NCBI GenBank assembly: GCA_049976505.1
Contig: JBMFIC010000006.1
Location: forward strand, 1-64,000
Direction of reading: 5' to 3'
DNA length: 64,000 nt
DNA from: CAYFFZ01 sp049976505
GTDB lineage: Archaea; Thermoproteota; Nitrososphaeria; Conexivisphaerales; UBA164
A program made the position numbers and the translations under genes. Under the pieces are notes generated by a model. That model was not told where the DNA came from, did no database searches, and saw only the letters and a list, made by a program, of their open reading frames with translations. Shown piece by piece: positions 7,517 through 15,417 of the stretch (within the stretch, counting starts at the first letter, position 1; each line of letters begins with the position of its first letter).

Positions 7517-7538
7517 ATTAACGTTAATATACTATATG
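7517..7538 (+). promoter_or_regulatory. HMG-CoA reductase promoter with a 12-bp palindrome
   Basis: A TATA region, TTAATATACTATATG, lies about 26 bases before the ATG at 7556, giving a leaderless transcript. A perfect 12-bp palindrome, ATTAACGTTAAT (7517-7528), overlaps its upstream edge, the BRE position. It could be an operator, or simply AT-rich promoter sequence. Confidence 0.45.
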
Positions 7539-7555
7539 TTATTCTCATTCAGTTA

Positions 7556-8830
7556 ATGTCGTCTATATCCGGGTTCTACAAGCTATCAGTTGAGGAGAGA
7601 AGAAAGCTGCTTAAACAGCTTGGCTACCTCACGGACGAGGACATAAAGGAGCTTGAAAGGGGAGGGCTGGACATATCGGTTGCTGACAAGATGATAGAGA
7701 ACGTAATAGGGGTTATATCCTATCCAATAGGGATTGCGACGAACTTCCTCATAAACGGAAAGGAAGTGCTCGTGCCAATGGTGATAGAGGAGCCATCGGT
7801 GGTGGCTGCGGCAAGCAAGGCAGCCAAGATAGCAAGGGCAGGGGGCGGATTTACGGCAACCGCTGATGAGCCGGTCATGATCGGCACCATTCAGCTGGTT
7901 GAGGTCAGCAACCCATCAGAGGCCGTTTACAGGATAAACAGGGAGAGGGAGAACATAAAGAGGATGGCCAACGAGCTGCTTCCCGAGATAATAAGGAAGG
8001 CTGGAGGCTTTGAGGGCTTTGACCTGAGGGTCCTGTACACGGATGCCGGCCCCATGGTCGAGTTCTACTTCTACGTCCACGTTCTCGACGCCATGGGCGC
8101 CAACACGGTTGACACGGTGGCCGAGGGGCTGGCCCCTTATCTGGCAGACCTGGCAAGGGGCAGGTACCTTTTAAGAATACTGTCAAACTACGCCATCAGA
8201 AGGATCGCAAGGGCGACAGCAAGGTTCCCGATAGAGGAGCTCGGCGAAGACGGCGACAGGGTTGCCCAGGACCTCATCTACGCCTACAACCTTGCCAAGG
8301 CCGATATATTCAGGGCCGTCACCCACAACAAGGGCATACTCAACGGTATAATTGCAGTTGCGAACGCTATTAACAACGACACCAGGGCCATAGAGGCCGG
8401 AGCGCACTCATACGCCTGCAGGAGCGGCAGGTATCAGCCTCTAACGGACTACAGGATAGATGGCAAGTACGTGGTTGGAAGCATAGAGCTGCCGCTTCAG
8501 GTTGCAACGGTCGGAGGGTCTGTTGGGCTCAACAGGGTGAACAGGATAGCCCTCAGGCTGATGGGGAACCCGAGCTCCAGGGAGCTTGCTGCCATAATGG
8601 CCTCGGTTGGTCTTGCTCAGAACTTTGCCGCGATGTACGCCCTCGTGACGGAGGGGATCCAGAGGGGCCACATGAAGCTACACGCCAGGAGCCTCGCGCT
8701 GAGCGTTGGGGCGACCGTGGAGGAGGTTGATGAGGTCGTCAACAGGATGCTCGAGTCCAGGAACATCAGCTACGATTCCGCCAAGAAGATCCTCGAGGAC
8801 CTGAGAAGGCAGAAATCCGTCGATAAATAA
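7556..8830 (+). CDS. hmgA: HMG-CoA reductase, class II type
   Basis: 424 residues. It reduces HMG-CoA to mevalonate, the committed step toward archaeal isoprenoid lipids. The sequence is class II (Pseudomonas mevalonii-like, also found in Archaeoglobus and Thermoplasmata) rather than the class I enzyme of most archaea: ENVIGVISYPIGIATNFLI, EPSVVAAASKAAKIARAGGGF, DAMGANTVDTVAE near residue 180, GGSVGLNRVNRIAL, and the catalytic-His segment GHMKLHARS near residue 371. Class II enzymes usually prefer NADH, but cofactor choice cannot be settled here. It sits alone after L10 with its own promoter and is followed by T-rich sequence. Confidence 0.95.
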   Translation: MSSISGFYKLSVEERRKLLKQLGYLTDEDIKELERGGLDISVADKMIENVIGVISYPIGIATNFLINGKEVLVPMVIEEPSVVAAASKAAKIARAGGGFTATADEPVMIGTIQLVEVSNPSEAVYRINRERENIKRMANELLPEIIRKAGGFEGFDLRVLYTDAGPMVEFYFYVHVLDAMGANTVDTVAEGLAPYLADLARGRYLLRILSNYAIRRIARATARFPIEELGEDGDRVAQDLIYAYNLAKADIFRAVTHNKGILNGIIAVANAINNDTRAIEAGAHSYACRSGRYQPLTDYRIDGKYVVGSIELPLQVATVGGSVGLNRVNRIALRLMGNPSSRELAAIMASVGLAQNFAAMYALVTEGIQRGHMKLHARSLALSVGATVEEVDEVVNRMLESRNISYDSAKKILEDLRRQKSVDK

Positions 8831-8856
8831 TCAACGCTGGTCCTGCATTCTGTATA

Positions 8857-8883
8857 ATTTTTTAATTTAATTATTGGTTTTTA
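8857..8883 (+). terminator. T-rich transcription stop after HMG-CoA reductase (tentative)
   Basis: AATTTTTTAATTTAATTA followed by GGTTTTTA lies about 30 bases after the stop codon, with no stable hairpin. Archaeal termination at T tracts is established; use of this one is inferred. Confidence 0.35.
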
Positions 8884-8995
8884 TGTAAAAATCGTGCGAT
8901 CATGACTTTATTGCCTTTTTTGGCTACACAAAGTTTAAATACGATTGCATAATTCACTTCTACAAATGTAGGTCAGCTCCGAGCTTAAAAGGGAC

Positions 8996-9355
8996 GTGCT
9001 TAACACGCTGGAGCTCGCAGCCTACGGAATGGCCGCAAACGCCCCAATAGCTGTTCTATCCACCTTCATAGGCAACGTCGAGTTCATAGCCCTGGCCTCG
9101 AACTTTGGGGTTATTTTCTCATACGCGCTAACGGGGCTCGAGGTCTACGTGTCCCGTAGGAGGAACATCGAGGGCATGTTCTATTCTCCCCTTTACCCAT
9201 ACGTTCAGATACTGTCGGCCGTTCTGTCCATGGTGGTTATGGCAGCCCTGGGAATAAGGGCCCTCTATATAGGCTTCCTGACGATAATGTCAGAGCTTCT
9301 CTTCTACTATGCTGAAAAGGAGCTCAGGCTCTCGCGAACCAAAAACAAAATTTAG
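8996..9355 (+). pseudogene. APC-family amino-acid permease, C-terminal relic
   Basis: 119 codons from a GTG that look like only the last third of an APC-superfamily permease: a membrane helix APIAVLSTFIGNVEFIAL, then FGVIFSYALTGLEVYVSRRR, then the family's SPLYPYVQILSAVLSMVVM and a final helix ending YYAEKELRLSRTKNK. A complete permease has about 12 helices and more than 400 residues. An in-frame TAG (8969-8971) blocks upstream extension and no matching sequence precedes it. A TATA-like TTTAAATACG stands about 55 bases before the GTG, so it might still be transcribed as a short membrane protein. It may once have imported a nucleoside or amino acid for the next gene. Confidence 0.6.
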
Positions 9356-9359
9356 CCCC

Positions 9360-10286
9360 ATGGGCATCTTATCAAGCATGGGAGGATCCTCAAAAGCGCT
9401 CGACATGGATCCTGGGATAGATGACGCCTGCGCCATAATCCCGTCTGAGAGCTTCTGGGGCTCGCGCCTGAGGTCGGTCTCAACGGTTTCCGGAAACGTA
9501 GATGTACAGAAGACCACGATCAACGCCCTCAGGATAAAGGAGCTGTTCGGCTACTCATACAAAGTCTACAGGGGCGCCTCCAGGCCGCTCGCCGGAAGGC
9601 TCACTAACGCAGCGTTTGTGCACGGCAATGACGGTCTGGGGGATGCCGGCCTACCGATGCCTCAGATAAAGGAGGAAAAGCAGACCGCCGTTGAAGCTCT
9701 GATAAGGGCAGCAGCGGACGGTCATGACATCATCGCTACGGGGCCCCTTACCAACGTTGCCCTCTTGCTGATACTCAGGCCTGACCTGACAAACAACATA
9801 GGAAGTCTGACTATCATGGGAGGTGCCTTCAGGCTCACGGAGACAGGCGGAGGCAACGCGACAAGGTTCGCTGAGTTCAACGTTTACGCCGACCCCGAGG
9901 CAGCTGACATAGTCTTCAGCAGCCTGAGACACATGAACGTGGTCCCCCTGGACCTGACGATGAACCCGGCTCTCTCCTTTAGAAAGGACGAAATAGAAGG
10001 CCTTCCTGACACGAAGGGCGCCAGGTTTCTCAGGGCAATTTCAGCCAGGTATCTTGAAAGGTTTCCGGCACTTGTGCTGCACGACGCAATAGCCGTTGAC
10101 GTTCTCGAGCACGGGGACGAGTACACGTACATGTCAGGAAGGGTAGGCGTTGTAAAGCAGGGAATAGCACGCGGCGCGACATATCTGATGAGGGACGATG
10201 AATACGATCACAGGGTGTACATAGCACCAAAGAACAACAACGGGTTTAAGGAGAGGTTTCTTAGCGCGCTGAAGGAGCTATCCTAG
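9360..10286 (+). CDS. Nucleoside hydrolase (inosine-uridine preferring type)
   Basis: 308 residues from the ATG at 9360; an ATG at 9378 would place the metal-binding motif at the more usual distance from the start. The calcium-binding signature DMDPGIDDACAI is near the N-terminus, followed by VSGNVDVQKTTINALRI, IIATGPLTNVALLL, IMGGAF, FNVYADPEAADIV and the His segment LVLHDAIAVDVL. These enzymes split nucleosides into base and ribose for purine or pyrimidine salvage. It follows the permease relic after four bases, and its stop overlaps the convergent Rieske gene by four bases. Confidence 0.92.
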   Translation: MGILSSMGGSSKALDMDPGIDDACAIIPSESFWGSRLRSVSTVSGNVDVQKTTINALRIKELFGYSYKVYRGASRPLAGRLTNAAFVHGNDGLGDAGLPMPQIKEEKQTAVEALIRAAADGHDIIATGPLTNVALLLILRPDLTNNIGSLTIMGGAFRLTETGGGNATRFAEFNVYADPEAADIVFSSLRHMNVVPLDLTMNPALSFRKDEIEGLPDTKGARFLRAISARYLERFPALVLHDAIAVDVLEHGDEYTYMSGRVGVVKQGIARGATYLMRDDEYDHRVYIAPKNNNGFKERFLSALKELS

Positions 10287-10624
10287 GGCGTTATCTCAAT
10301 AAAGCCGTCCTGAGTAATGCTGACGTTGTATGTCCTCAGAGGTATCTTGAGCTTCTCGAACTCGCAGGGGACCTCGGGCCTTACCTGAGGCTTTTCGATT
10401 AGCTCCCCGGTTCTGACGTCATACTTTGCGCCGTGAGCTGGACACGTTGCAACGGTCCCATCTACCTCAGTGAGGAGCGCGCATCCCATGTGCGCGCATA
10501 TGGCTTCCATGCCGTAGAGCCTGCCCTCGTGCTTCACTATGAGCACGGGCCTCGAGTTGTACCAGATTATTATGCGGTTGGTTCGATCGAAAACCGAGCC
10601 CATAATTTTAATCTTCATTAACAT
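10283..10624 (-). CDS. Rieske-type [2Fe-2S] ferredoxin
   Basis: 113 residues with the Rieske cluster ligands C43-x-H45 (AICAHMGC) and C61-x2-H64 (CPAHGAKYD), and a typical DGFIEI end. It has no membrane anchor and no signal peptide, so it is a soluble cytoplasmic carrier like dioxygenase ferredoxins rather than part of a bc complex. ATGs at 10624, 10618 and 10603 are all possible. A TATA-like GTTTATAAG (minus strand, about 10643-10651) favours one of the first two. No partner oxygenase is adjacent, so its electron donor and acceptor are unknown. Confidence 0.9.
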   Translation of the reverse strand: MLMKIKIMGSVFDRTNRIIIWYNSRPVLIVKHEGRLYGMEAICAHMGCALLTEVDGTVATCPAHGAKYDVRTGELIEKPQVRPEVPCEFEKLKIPLRTYNVSITQDGFIEITP

Positions 10625-10671
10625 CAGTTATCTCTGGACCTCTTATAAACTAACCCTTGGTTTTAGCGCAA

Positions 10672-11544
10672 TCACGCTACAAAAGAAAGCAGTATTCCCA
10701 GAATGAGGGAGGCCTGTATGGTAAAATAGAGGCCCCTCAGCACCTGCTTCGTCATCTTTGCAGCCCTTCTGTCGAACTCAGATCTCTTCAGCTTTATTAG
10801 GGCGTAATAGGTTGTCACAATGCCAGCAAGTTCCGTTATCAGGTAAATCGGATGGATGTATGAGGCCAGATAGTAGATCCCCAGAAGAAACACGGCCAGG
10901 AGGCCTAGGAAGAGCTCCATGAGCAACAGCGCTGTTTCCTGTCCAAAGGTTACAGCTATTGACCTGACCCCTGAGGCCCTGTCCCCCTCGTAATCTATGA
11001 TGTCCCCGATCATAACGAGAAGCATTATCATTGTTCCGTTTACGGAGGCCACGAGGAAGGACAGAAGCGAGAACCTGAACAGTATTGCTGAAGCCGTGAA
11101 GGTTCCAACGAACCCTCCAAGCCAGCTAAGTAGGCTCTTCGTGTAATACTTCTCCTTTCCCCTTATGAACGGCATCGAGTACAGAGAGCTCAGCACGAAA
11201 GAAAGCGCAACCATAACTCCAGTAGCCGCGTTTATGTAGAACCCAACCGAAAGCGCGACCATCAATGAAAGGATTATCAGAGCTTTTGCGTCGGTCACGC
11301 TTGCCCTGCCTGAGGGCAGAGGCCTGCTCGGGTTGTTGAGCCTGTCCTCCTTAAGATCGAGGTAGTCGCTCAGTATATATGCGGCCACCGTTGCCGAGAT
11401 GGCCGCGCTTACTCCTCCAGCAAACAGCAGGGGGCTTATCCTGACCCTGCTCAGCAGCAGCAGGTTGCTTGCAAGCCCAGTTGAATAGAGGAGAACGGCA
11501 ACTATCCTGCTTCTTATAAGGCGTAAAATCCCCATCAGGCCCAT
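10672..11544 (-). CDS. UbiA prenyltransferase, probably geranylgeranylglyceryl-phosphate geranylgeranyltransferase
   Basis: 290 residues with about eight membrane helices and both Asp-rich motifs of the UbiA family: D60-YLDLKEDRLN-NPSRPLPSG and D181-IIDYEGDR-ASGVRSIAV. In archaea the commonest such enzyme is DGGGP synthase, which adds the second geranylgeranyl chain to the glycerol backbone of membrane lipids. Quinone or other prenylation cannot be excluded. Its start (ATG at 11544) overlaps the end of the HTH/PLD-like gene by 10 bases, so the two are translated from one mRNA. Confidence 0.86.
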   Translation of the reverse strand: MGLMGILRLIRSRIVAVLLYSTGLASNLLLLSRVRISPLLFAGGVSAAISATVAAYILSDYLDLKEDRLNNPSRPLPSGRASVTDAKALIILSLMVALSVGFYINAATGVMVALSFVLSSLYSMPFIRGKEKYYTKSLLSWLGGFVGTFTASAILFRFSLLSFLVASVNGTMIMLLVMIGDIIDYEGDRASGVRSIAVTFGQETALLLMELFLGLLAVFLLGIYYLASYIHPIYLITELAGIVTTYYALIKLKRSEFDRRAAKMTKQVLRGLYFTIQASLILGILLSFVA

Positions 11545-12410
11545 TCTTTCCTCACCTCCTCCTTCAGGCTCTCGATCACCCTGTCCGATTCAGCCAACTC
11601 GTAAATTCTGTTGAAGTGCTCTGAGAGCTTGGAGGCAATTATGGGGCTCTTGAAGCGAACTCCGAAGATGAAGCTCTTTCTTAAGCTATCTATGACCTCC
11701 ACCCCAACGTCCTCAACATCTATGATTATGAAGCTGTAGGGAACGTAGTTCGATCTGACGTTCACGTTAGGAAGCGAGTAGAACTTTGTGGCCAGCGCCT
11801 TAAGCTCCTCGTTGGATAACAGGCCAAGGTACTGCTTTACCCTTTCCGGGTCGTTCTCCTTGTTCGTTATTATGTATATAGGCACGCCCTTCTTCGCTAT
11901 CTCGTACAATGCCTTAATTACTCTCATGTCTATGTACCTGCTGGCAAGCTTGACCTCGTACTTTGCCGACTCAAGCCTCGTTATGAGCGATCCGATTAAA
12001 GACTCCCAATCAGTGTAAACCTTGATTGGCTCCAAGTTTGAAACGCCAACTATCCTTTCTATGTTCTTGAGAAGCTCGTTGGCGAGCTTGAAGAAGTAGG
12101 CATCATAAAGGTAGTTTGAAAGCTCGCTGACCTCCTCGTTGTGTGAGAGCCAGTTCAGTATCTCCCTCTCCATGTTCAGCACAAAGAGGCCGAAGACGGT
12201 GAGCTGATACGTTCTGTTCTTCTTTGTAACGAGCCCGGCATCCCTCATTTCCTTCAGGACCTTGTAGAGCGTTCTTCTCCTCATCTTCAGGGATGCCGCC
12301 ATTTCCCTAGAGACCCTGATGCCGCTTGAAAGGCTTTCAAGGATTTTATACGAATAACTAGTCGACAGTAATCTATTTAGCTCTGTAAGGCCGTTTTTCT
12401 TACCGCTCAT
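11535..12410 (-). CDS. Winged-helix regulator with a phospholipase D-like effector domain
   Basis: 291 residues. The N-terminal 80 form a winged helix (YKILESLSSGIRVSREMAAS, MRRRTLYKVLKEMRDAGLV, wing TKKNRTYQLT). A helical linker follows (about 85-145). The C-terminal half looks like one PLD-type fold as seen in TrmB-like archaeal regulators: LESAKYEVKLASRYIDMRVIK, GVPIYIITNK, YSFIIIDVEDVGVEVID. I see no HxK catalytic motif, so it is presumably a ligand-sensing domain. AGGAGAGG lies just before the ATG. The overlap with the UbiA lipid gene suggests it senses or controls something in isoprenoid lipid synthesis. That link is inference. Confidence 0.7.
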   Translation of the reverse strand: MSGKKNGLTELNRLLSTSYSYKILESLSSGIRVSREMAASLKMRRRTLYKVLKEMRDAGLVTKKNRTYQLTVFGLFVLNMEREILNWLSHNEEVSELSNYLYDAYFFKLANELLKNIERIVGVSNLEPIKVYTDWESLIGSLITRLESAKYEVKLASRYIDMRVIKALYEIAKKGVPIYIITNKENDPERVKQYLGLLSNEELKALATKFYSLPNVNVRSNYVPYSFIIIDVEDVGVEVIDSLRKSFIFGVRFKSPIIASKLSEHFNRIYELAESDRVIESLKEEVRKEWA

Positions 12411-12604
12411 TCCTCTCCTAATTTACGATAGTAAAATGCTCGTTTTCAGTTATAAGATTTTTCTGCAAACATCTTGCATTATATTTGTATATTTTCAAAA
12501 AATAACTGCGATTTATTAATTTTTTAATCCATATATTTAAGCAAATTTACGATTGCTGTCTCATAAAGATCGTTAATCGCTAAAAAACGGAACATAAAAG
12601 CTCA
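12411..12604 (-). promoter_or_regulatory. AT-rich control region of the regulator-UbiA operon
   Basis: 194 bases, strongly A/T-rich, with TATA-like TATATTTGTATATTTTC stretches. The 10-mer AATTTACGAT occurs twice in direct orientation (12420-12429 and 12544-12553), a possible pair of regulator sites. No gene is visible in it. Confidence 0.35.
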
Positions 12605-13939
12605 TCAGGCCCTTTCCTTTCTGCTTTCGTTCTTTTCATGCTCAAGCAGTAACGGCATTATCTGCTGGAGCATCCTCCTGGAGCGCTCTATCCTCGTCTT
12701 CGCCAGGTCCCTGAAATCCTCCCTGCTCATCTTAACTCTTGCGTACCCAAGCCTTACCGCCGCATCCGCAACAGCAGCAGCCTCCTCAACGAACACCTCC
12801 CACTCATCCATGGTTGGAATTACATAATCTGTCGAGAGGCCTCTGAGCTCCGCCTGTTTTGCTAGCTCCTCTGCCGCCGCTATAACTATGAGGTCATCAA
12901 CCTTTGCGCTCCTGCTGTCGAGGATGCCCCTGAAAACCGCCGGGAAGACCAGCGAGTTGTTCACCTGGTTTGGAAAGTCGCTCCTTCCTGTTGCAATTAT
13001 ATAAGCCCCGGCCTGTCTTGCCTCCTCGGGCATAATCTCGGGGACAGGATTTGCGAGGAGAAACGTTATCGGCCTGTCGTTCATGAGCTTTATCCAGTGG
13101 CTCTTTATCGTTCCAGGGCCTGGCCTGCTGGCTGCTATGAGCACGTCGGCTCCCTTGAACGCGTCCTCAACGGTGACCGCGTTCTCAGAGTTAGTCCTGA
13201 TAGCGAGGTCATACTTCCACTTGTGCCTGAACATAAGCCTGTCGATGTCTTGCCTGTTGGCGTAGAGCGGACCCGTGCTGTCTATCAGCACAAGCTTCTT
13301 GGGATCGAACCCATACTCAATCAGTATGTACGCCGTCCTTATGTTTGCTGCCCCGGCCCCGAACAGAACGACCTTAACGTCGCTTTTGCTCTTACCGACA
13401 AGCTTCAGAGCGTTTATGAGGGCGGCAAGAACGGCCCCGGCGGTTCCGTGCTGATCATCGTGCCATACAGGAATTCTGAGCTTCTGCAGCAGCGTCTCCC
13501 ACACCTCAAAGCACATCGGGCTCTCAACGTCCTCTAGGTTAATTCCACCAAAAGATGGCTCAACGGCCTGAGCAACCGACACGAGATCCTCTGCGGTCTC
13601 TGCCTTCACAGCGAGGGGAAACGCATCAACGCCTCCCAGGTATTTGTAGATGAGCGCCTTTCCCTCCATTACAGGAAGGCCGGCAACTGGTCCTATAGCC
13701 CCAAGCCCCAGGACCCTTGTGCCGTTCGTCAGAACAGCTATCGTGTTGCCCCTGCTGGTCAGCTCGAAGCTAAGGTCCTCATCCTTGGCTATGGCCCTTG
13801 ATACCTCTGCAACCCCCGGCGTGTATATTATCGCGAAGTCGTCGTAGCTCTTCAGAGGAACCTTCGGGATCACCTGTATTTTACCGCCATATTGCCTGGA
13901 GTACTCAACTGGATCCATGAATTTTTCTTCAAATCCCAA
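12605..13939 (-). CDS. Malic enzyme, NAD(P)-dependent
   Basis: 444 residues. It oxidatively decarboxylates malate to pyruvate (or runs in reverse), linking the TCA cycle to pyruvate. Diagnostic segments are IIYTPGVAEVSRAI, LTNGTRVLGLGAIGP, the metal and substrate loop NLEDVESPMCFEVW, VWHDDQHGTAGAVLAALINAL, the Rossmann motif VVLFGAGAANI and FPNQVNNSLVFPAVFRGIL. This is the short bacterial/archaeal form without a phosphotransacetylase domain. It is monocistronic, divergent from glutamate dehydrogenase across 120 bases, and carries a charged helical tail ending RKERA. Confidence 0.95.
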   Translation of the reverse strand: MGFEEKFMDPVEYSRQYGGKIQVIPKVPLKSYDDFAIIYTPGVAEVSRAIAKDEDLSFELTSRGNTIAVLTNGTRVLGLGAIGPVAGLPVMEGKALIYKYLGGVDAFPLAVKAETAEDLVSVAQAVEPSFGGINLEDVESPMCFEVWETLLQKLRIPVWHDDQHGTAGAVLAALINALKLVGKSKSDVKVVLFGAGAANIRTAYILIEYGFDPKKLVLIDSTGPLYANRQDIDRLMFRHKWKYDLAIRTNSENAVTVEDAFKGADVLIAASRPGPGTIKSHWIKLMNDRPITFLLANPVPEIMPEEARQAGAYIIATGRSDFPNQVNNSLVFPAVFRGILDSRSAKVDDLIVIAAAEELAKQAELRGLSTDYVIPTMDEWEVFVEEAAAVADAAVRLGYARVKMSREDFRDLAKTRIERSRRMLQQIMPLLLEHEKNESRKERA

Positions 13940-14035
13940 TTATTAAAGCATATGTGAGGACGTCTTTCAGATCCTAGAAAGTTAGACAGAAGTCTAAGTT
14001 CGCATTATCGAACATTCGCGACTAAAATAAAAACG

Positions 14036-14045
14036 CTTTTATCAT
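14036..14045 (+). promoter_or_regulatory. TATA box of glutamate dehydrogenase
   Basis: CTTTTATCAT is centred about 27 bases before ATG 14068, supporting a leaderless start there rather than at the TTG at 14059. Confidence 0.45.
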
Positions 14046-14067
14046 ATTAAGGAATAACTTGATTATT

Positions 14068-15348
14068 ATGAAGAATCCACAGGGCGTCAGCGGAGTAAAG
14101 GAGGAGGATCCATATAACAACGCCCTTACTCAGCTAGCCATGGCGGCCGAGGAGTCTCAGATAGATCCGGTCTATTACGAGATGCTTAAGTTCCCGATGC
14201 GAGAGCTCGCAACTTACATACACATCAAGATGCCTGACGGCACGGTCAGGAGCTTTATAGGGTACAGGGTTCAGCACAACAACGCAAGAGGACCGTTTAA
14301 GGGAGGGATAAGGTATCATCCAAATGTTAACCTGAACGAGGTGAGGGCGCTTTCAATGTGGATGACCTGGAAGACGGCTCTGATAGACATACCGTTCGGA
14401 GGGGCCAAGGGCGGCATCAACGTGGACCCCTCAGAGCTGTCCCAGGACGAGCTTGAGACCCTCACCAGAAAGTACACCGACAGCGTGTTCAACTTCATAG
14501 GCCCCGAGGTTGACATCCCAGCCCCCGACGTTGGGACAAATCCCCAGGTCATGGCATGGATTATGAACGAGTATTCAAAGCTGAAGGGCTATAACGTGCC
14601 CGCTGTCGTAACGGGCAAGCCTGTAGAGATCGGCGGCTCGGAGGGCAGGCTTGAAGCAACTGGAAGGGGCGTTGCGGTAATTGTCCGGGAAGTTGCCAGG
14701 AGGATCCTCAAAAAGGACATAAAGGATGTTACTGTTGCGGTCCAGGGCTTCGGCAACGTTGGCTCCTTCACCGTAAAGTTCCTCTCTGAAATGGGGGCAA
14801 AGATAGTGGGGATAAGCGATGTAAGCGGAGGAAAGCTCTTCAAGAACGGTCTCCCAATGAGCTTCGATCAGCTCTACGCCAGGTACACGTCAGCAAAGCT
14901 CTTCAGCAGGCTTGACATAGGTGAGGACATAACCAACGAGGAGCTGCTCGAGCTTCCTGTTGACGTACTGATACCGGCGGCGATAGAGAACCAGATACAC
15001 GAGGGCAACGCCGACAGAATAAACGCAAGGGCGATTGTTGAGGCCGCAAACGGACCAACAACGCCAATGGCCGACAAGAAGCTCCAGAACAGGGGGATAC
15101 CCGTTATACCAGACATACTCGTTAACTCGGGCGGAGTGCTTGTATCGTACTTCGAATGGGTCCAGAACATTGAGCATGAGCACTGGGAGTACGAAGAGGT
15201 TGTCCAGAAGCTCGAGGCAAAGATGGTGAAGGCCTTTAACAGCATGTATGAGTACGCGAACGAGAGAAACGTGCCCTACAGGCTGGCAGCTCTTTCGATA
15301 GCAGTAAAAAGAGTTGTGGACGCTATGAAGCTAACCGGCTGGAAATAA
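14068..15348 (+). CDS. gdhA: Glutamate dehydrogenase
   Basis: 426 residues from the ATG at 14068. It interconverts glutamate and 2-oxoglutarate plus ammonia and is the main nitrogen entry point in many archaea. Signature segments are YRVQHNNARGPFKGGIRYHP, the catalytic-Lys loop IDIPFGGAKGGINVDP, DIPAPDVGTN, GRGVAVIVRE, the nucleotide-binding VAVQGFGNVGSF and VNSGGVLVSYFEWVQN. Length and motifs match hexameric archaeal GDH. It has its own promoter and is followed by a separate promoter for the molybdenum hydroxylase operon. Confidence 0.96.
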   Translation: MKNPQGVSGVKEEDPYNNALTQLAMAAEESQIDPVYYEMLKFPMRELATYIHIKMPDGTVRSFIGYRVQHNNARGPFKGGIRYHPNVNLNEVRALSMWMTWKTALIDIPFGGAKGGINVDPSELSQDELETLTRKYTDSVFNFIGPEVDIPAPDVGTNPQVMAWIMNEYSKLKGYNVPAVVTGKPVEIGGSEGRLEATGRGVAVIVREVARRILKKDIKDVTVAVQGFGNVGSFTVKFLSEMGAKIVGISDVSGGKLFKNGLPMSFDQLYARYTSAKLFSRLDIGEDITNEELLELPVDVLIPAAIENQIHEGNADRINARAIVEAANGPTTPMADKKLQNRGIPVIPDILVNSGGVLVSYFEWVQNIEHEHWEYEEVVQKLEAKMVKAFNSMYEYANERNVPYRLAALSIAVKRVVDAMKLTGWK

Positions 15349-15381
15349 AACCTGAGGCATTTCTCCAGTTCCCTCGAAAAC

Positions 15382-15393
15382 TTTTTAATATAA
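15382..15393 (+). promoter_or_regulatory. TATA box of the molybdenum hydroxylase operon
   Basis: TTTTTAATATAA is centred about 30 bases before the TTG start at 15418. Confidence 0.45.
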
Positions 15394-15417
15394 CACACAA
15401 ATTAATAACATCCTATC

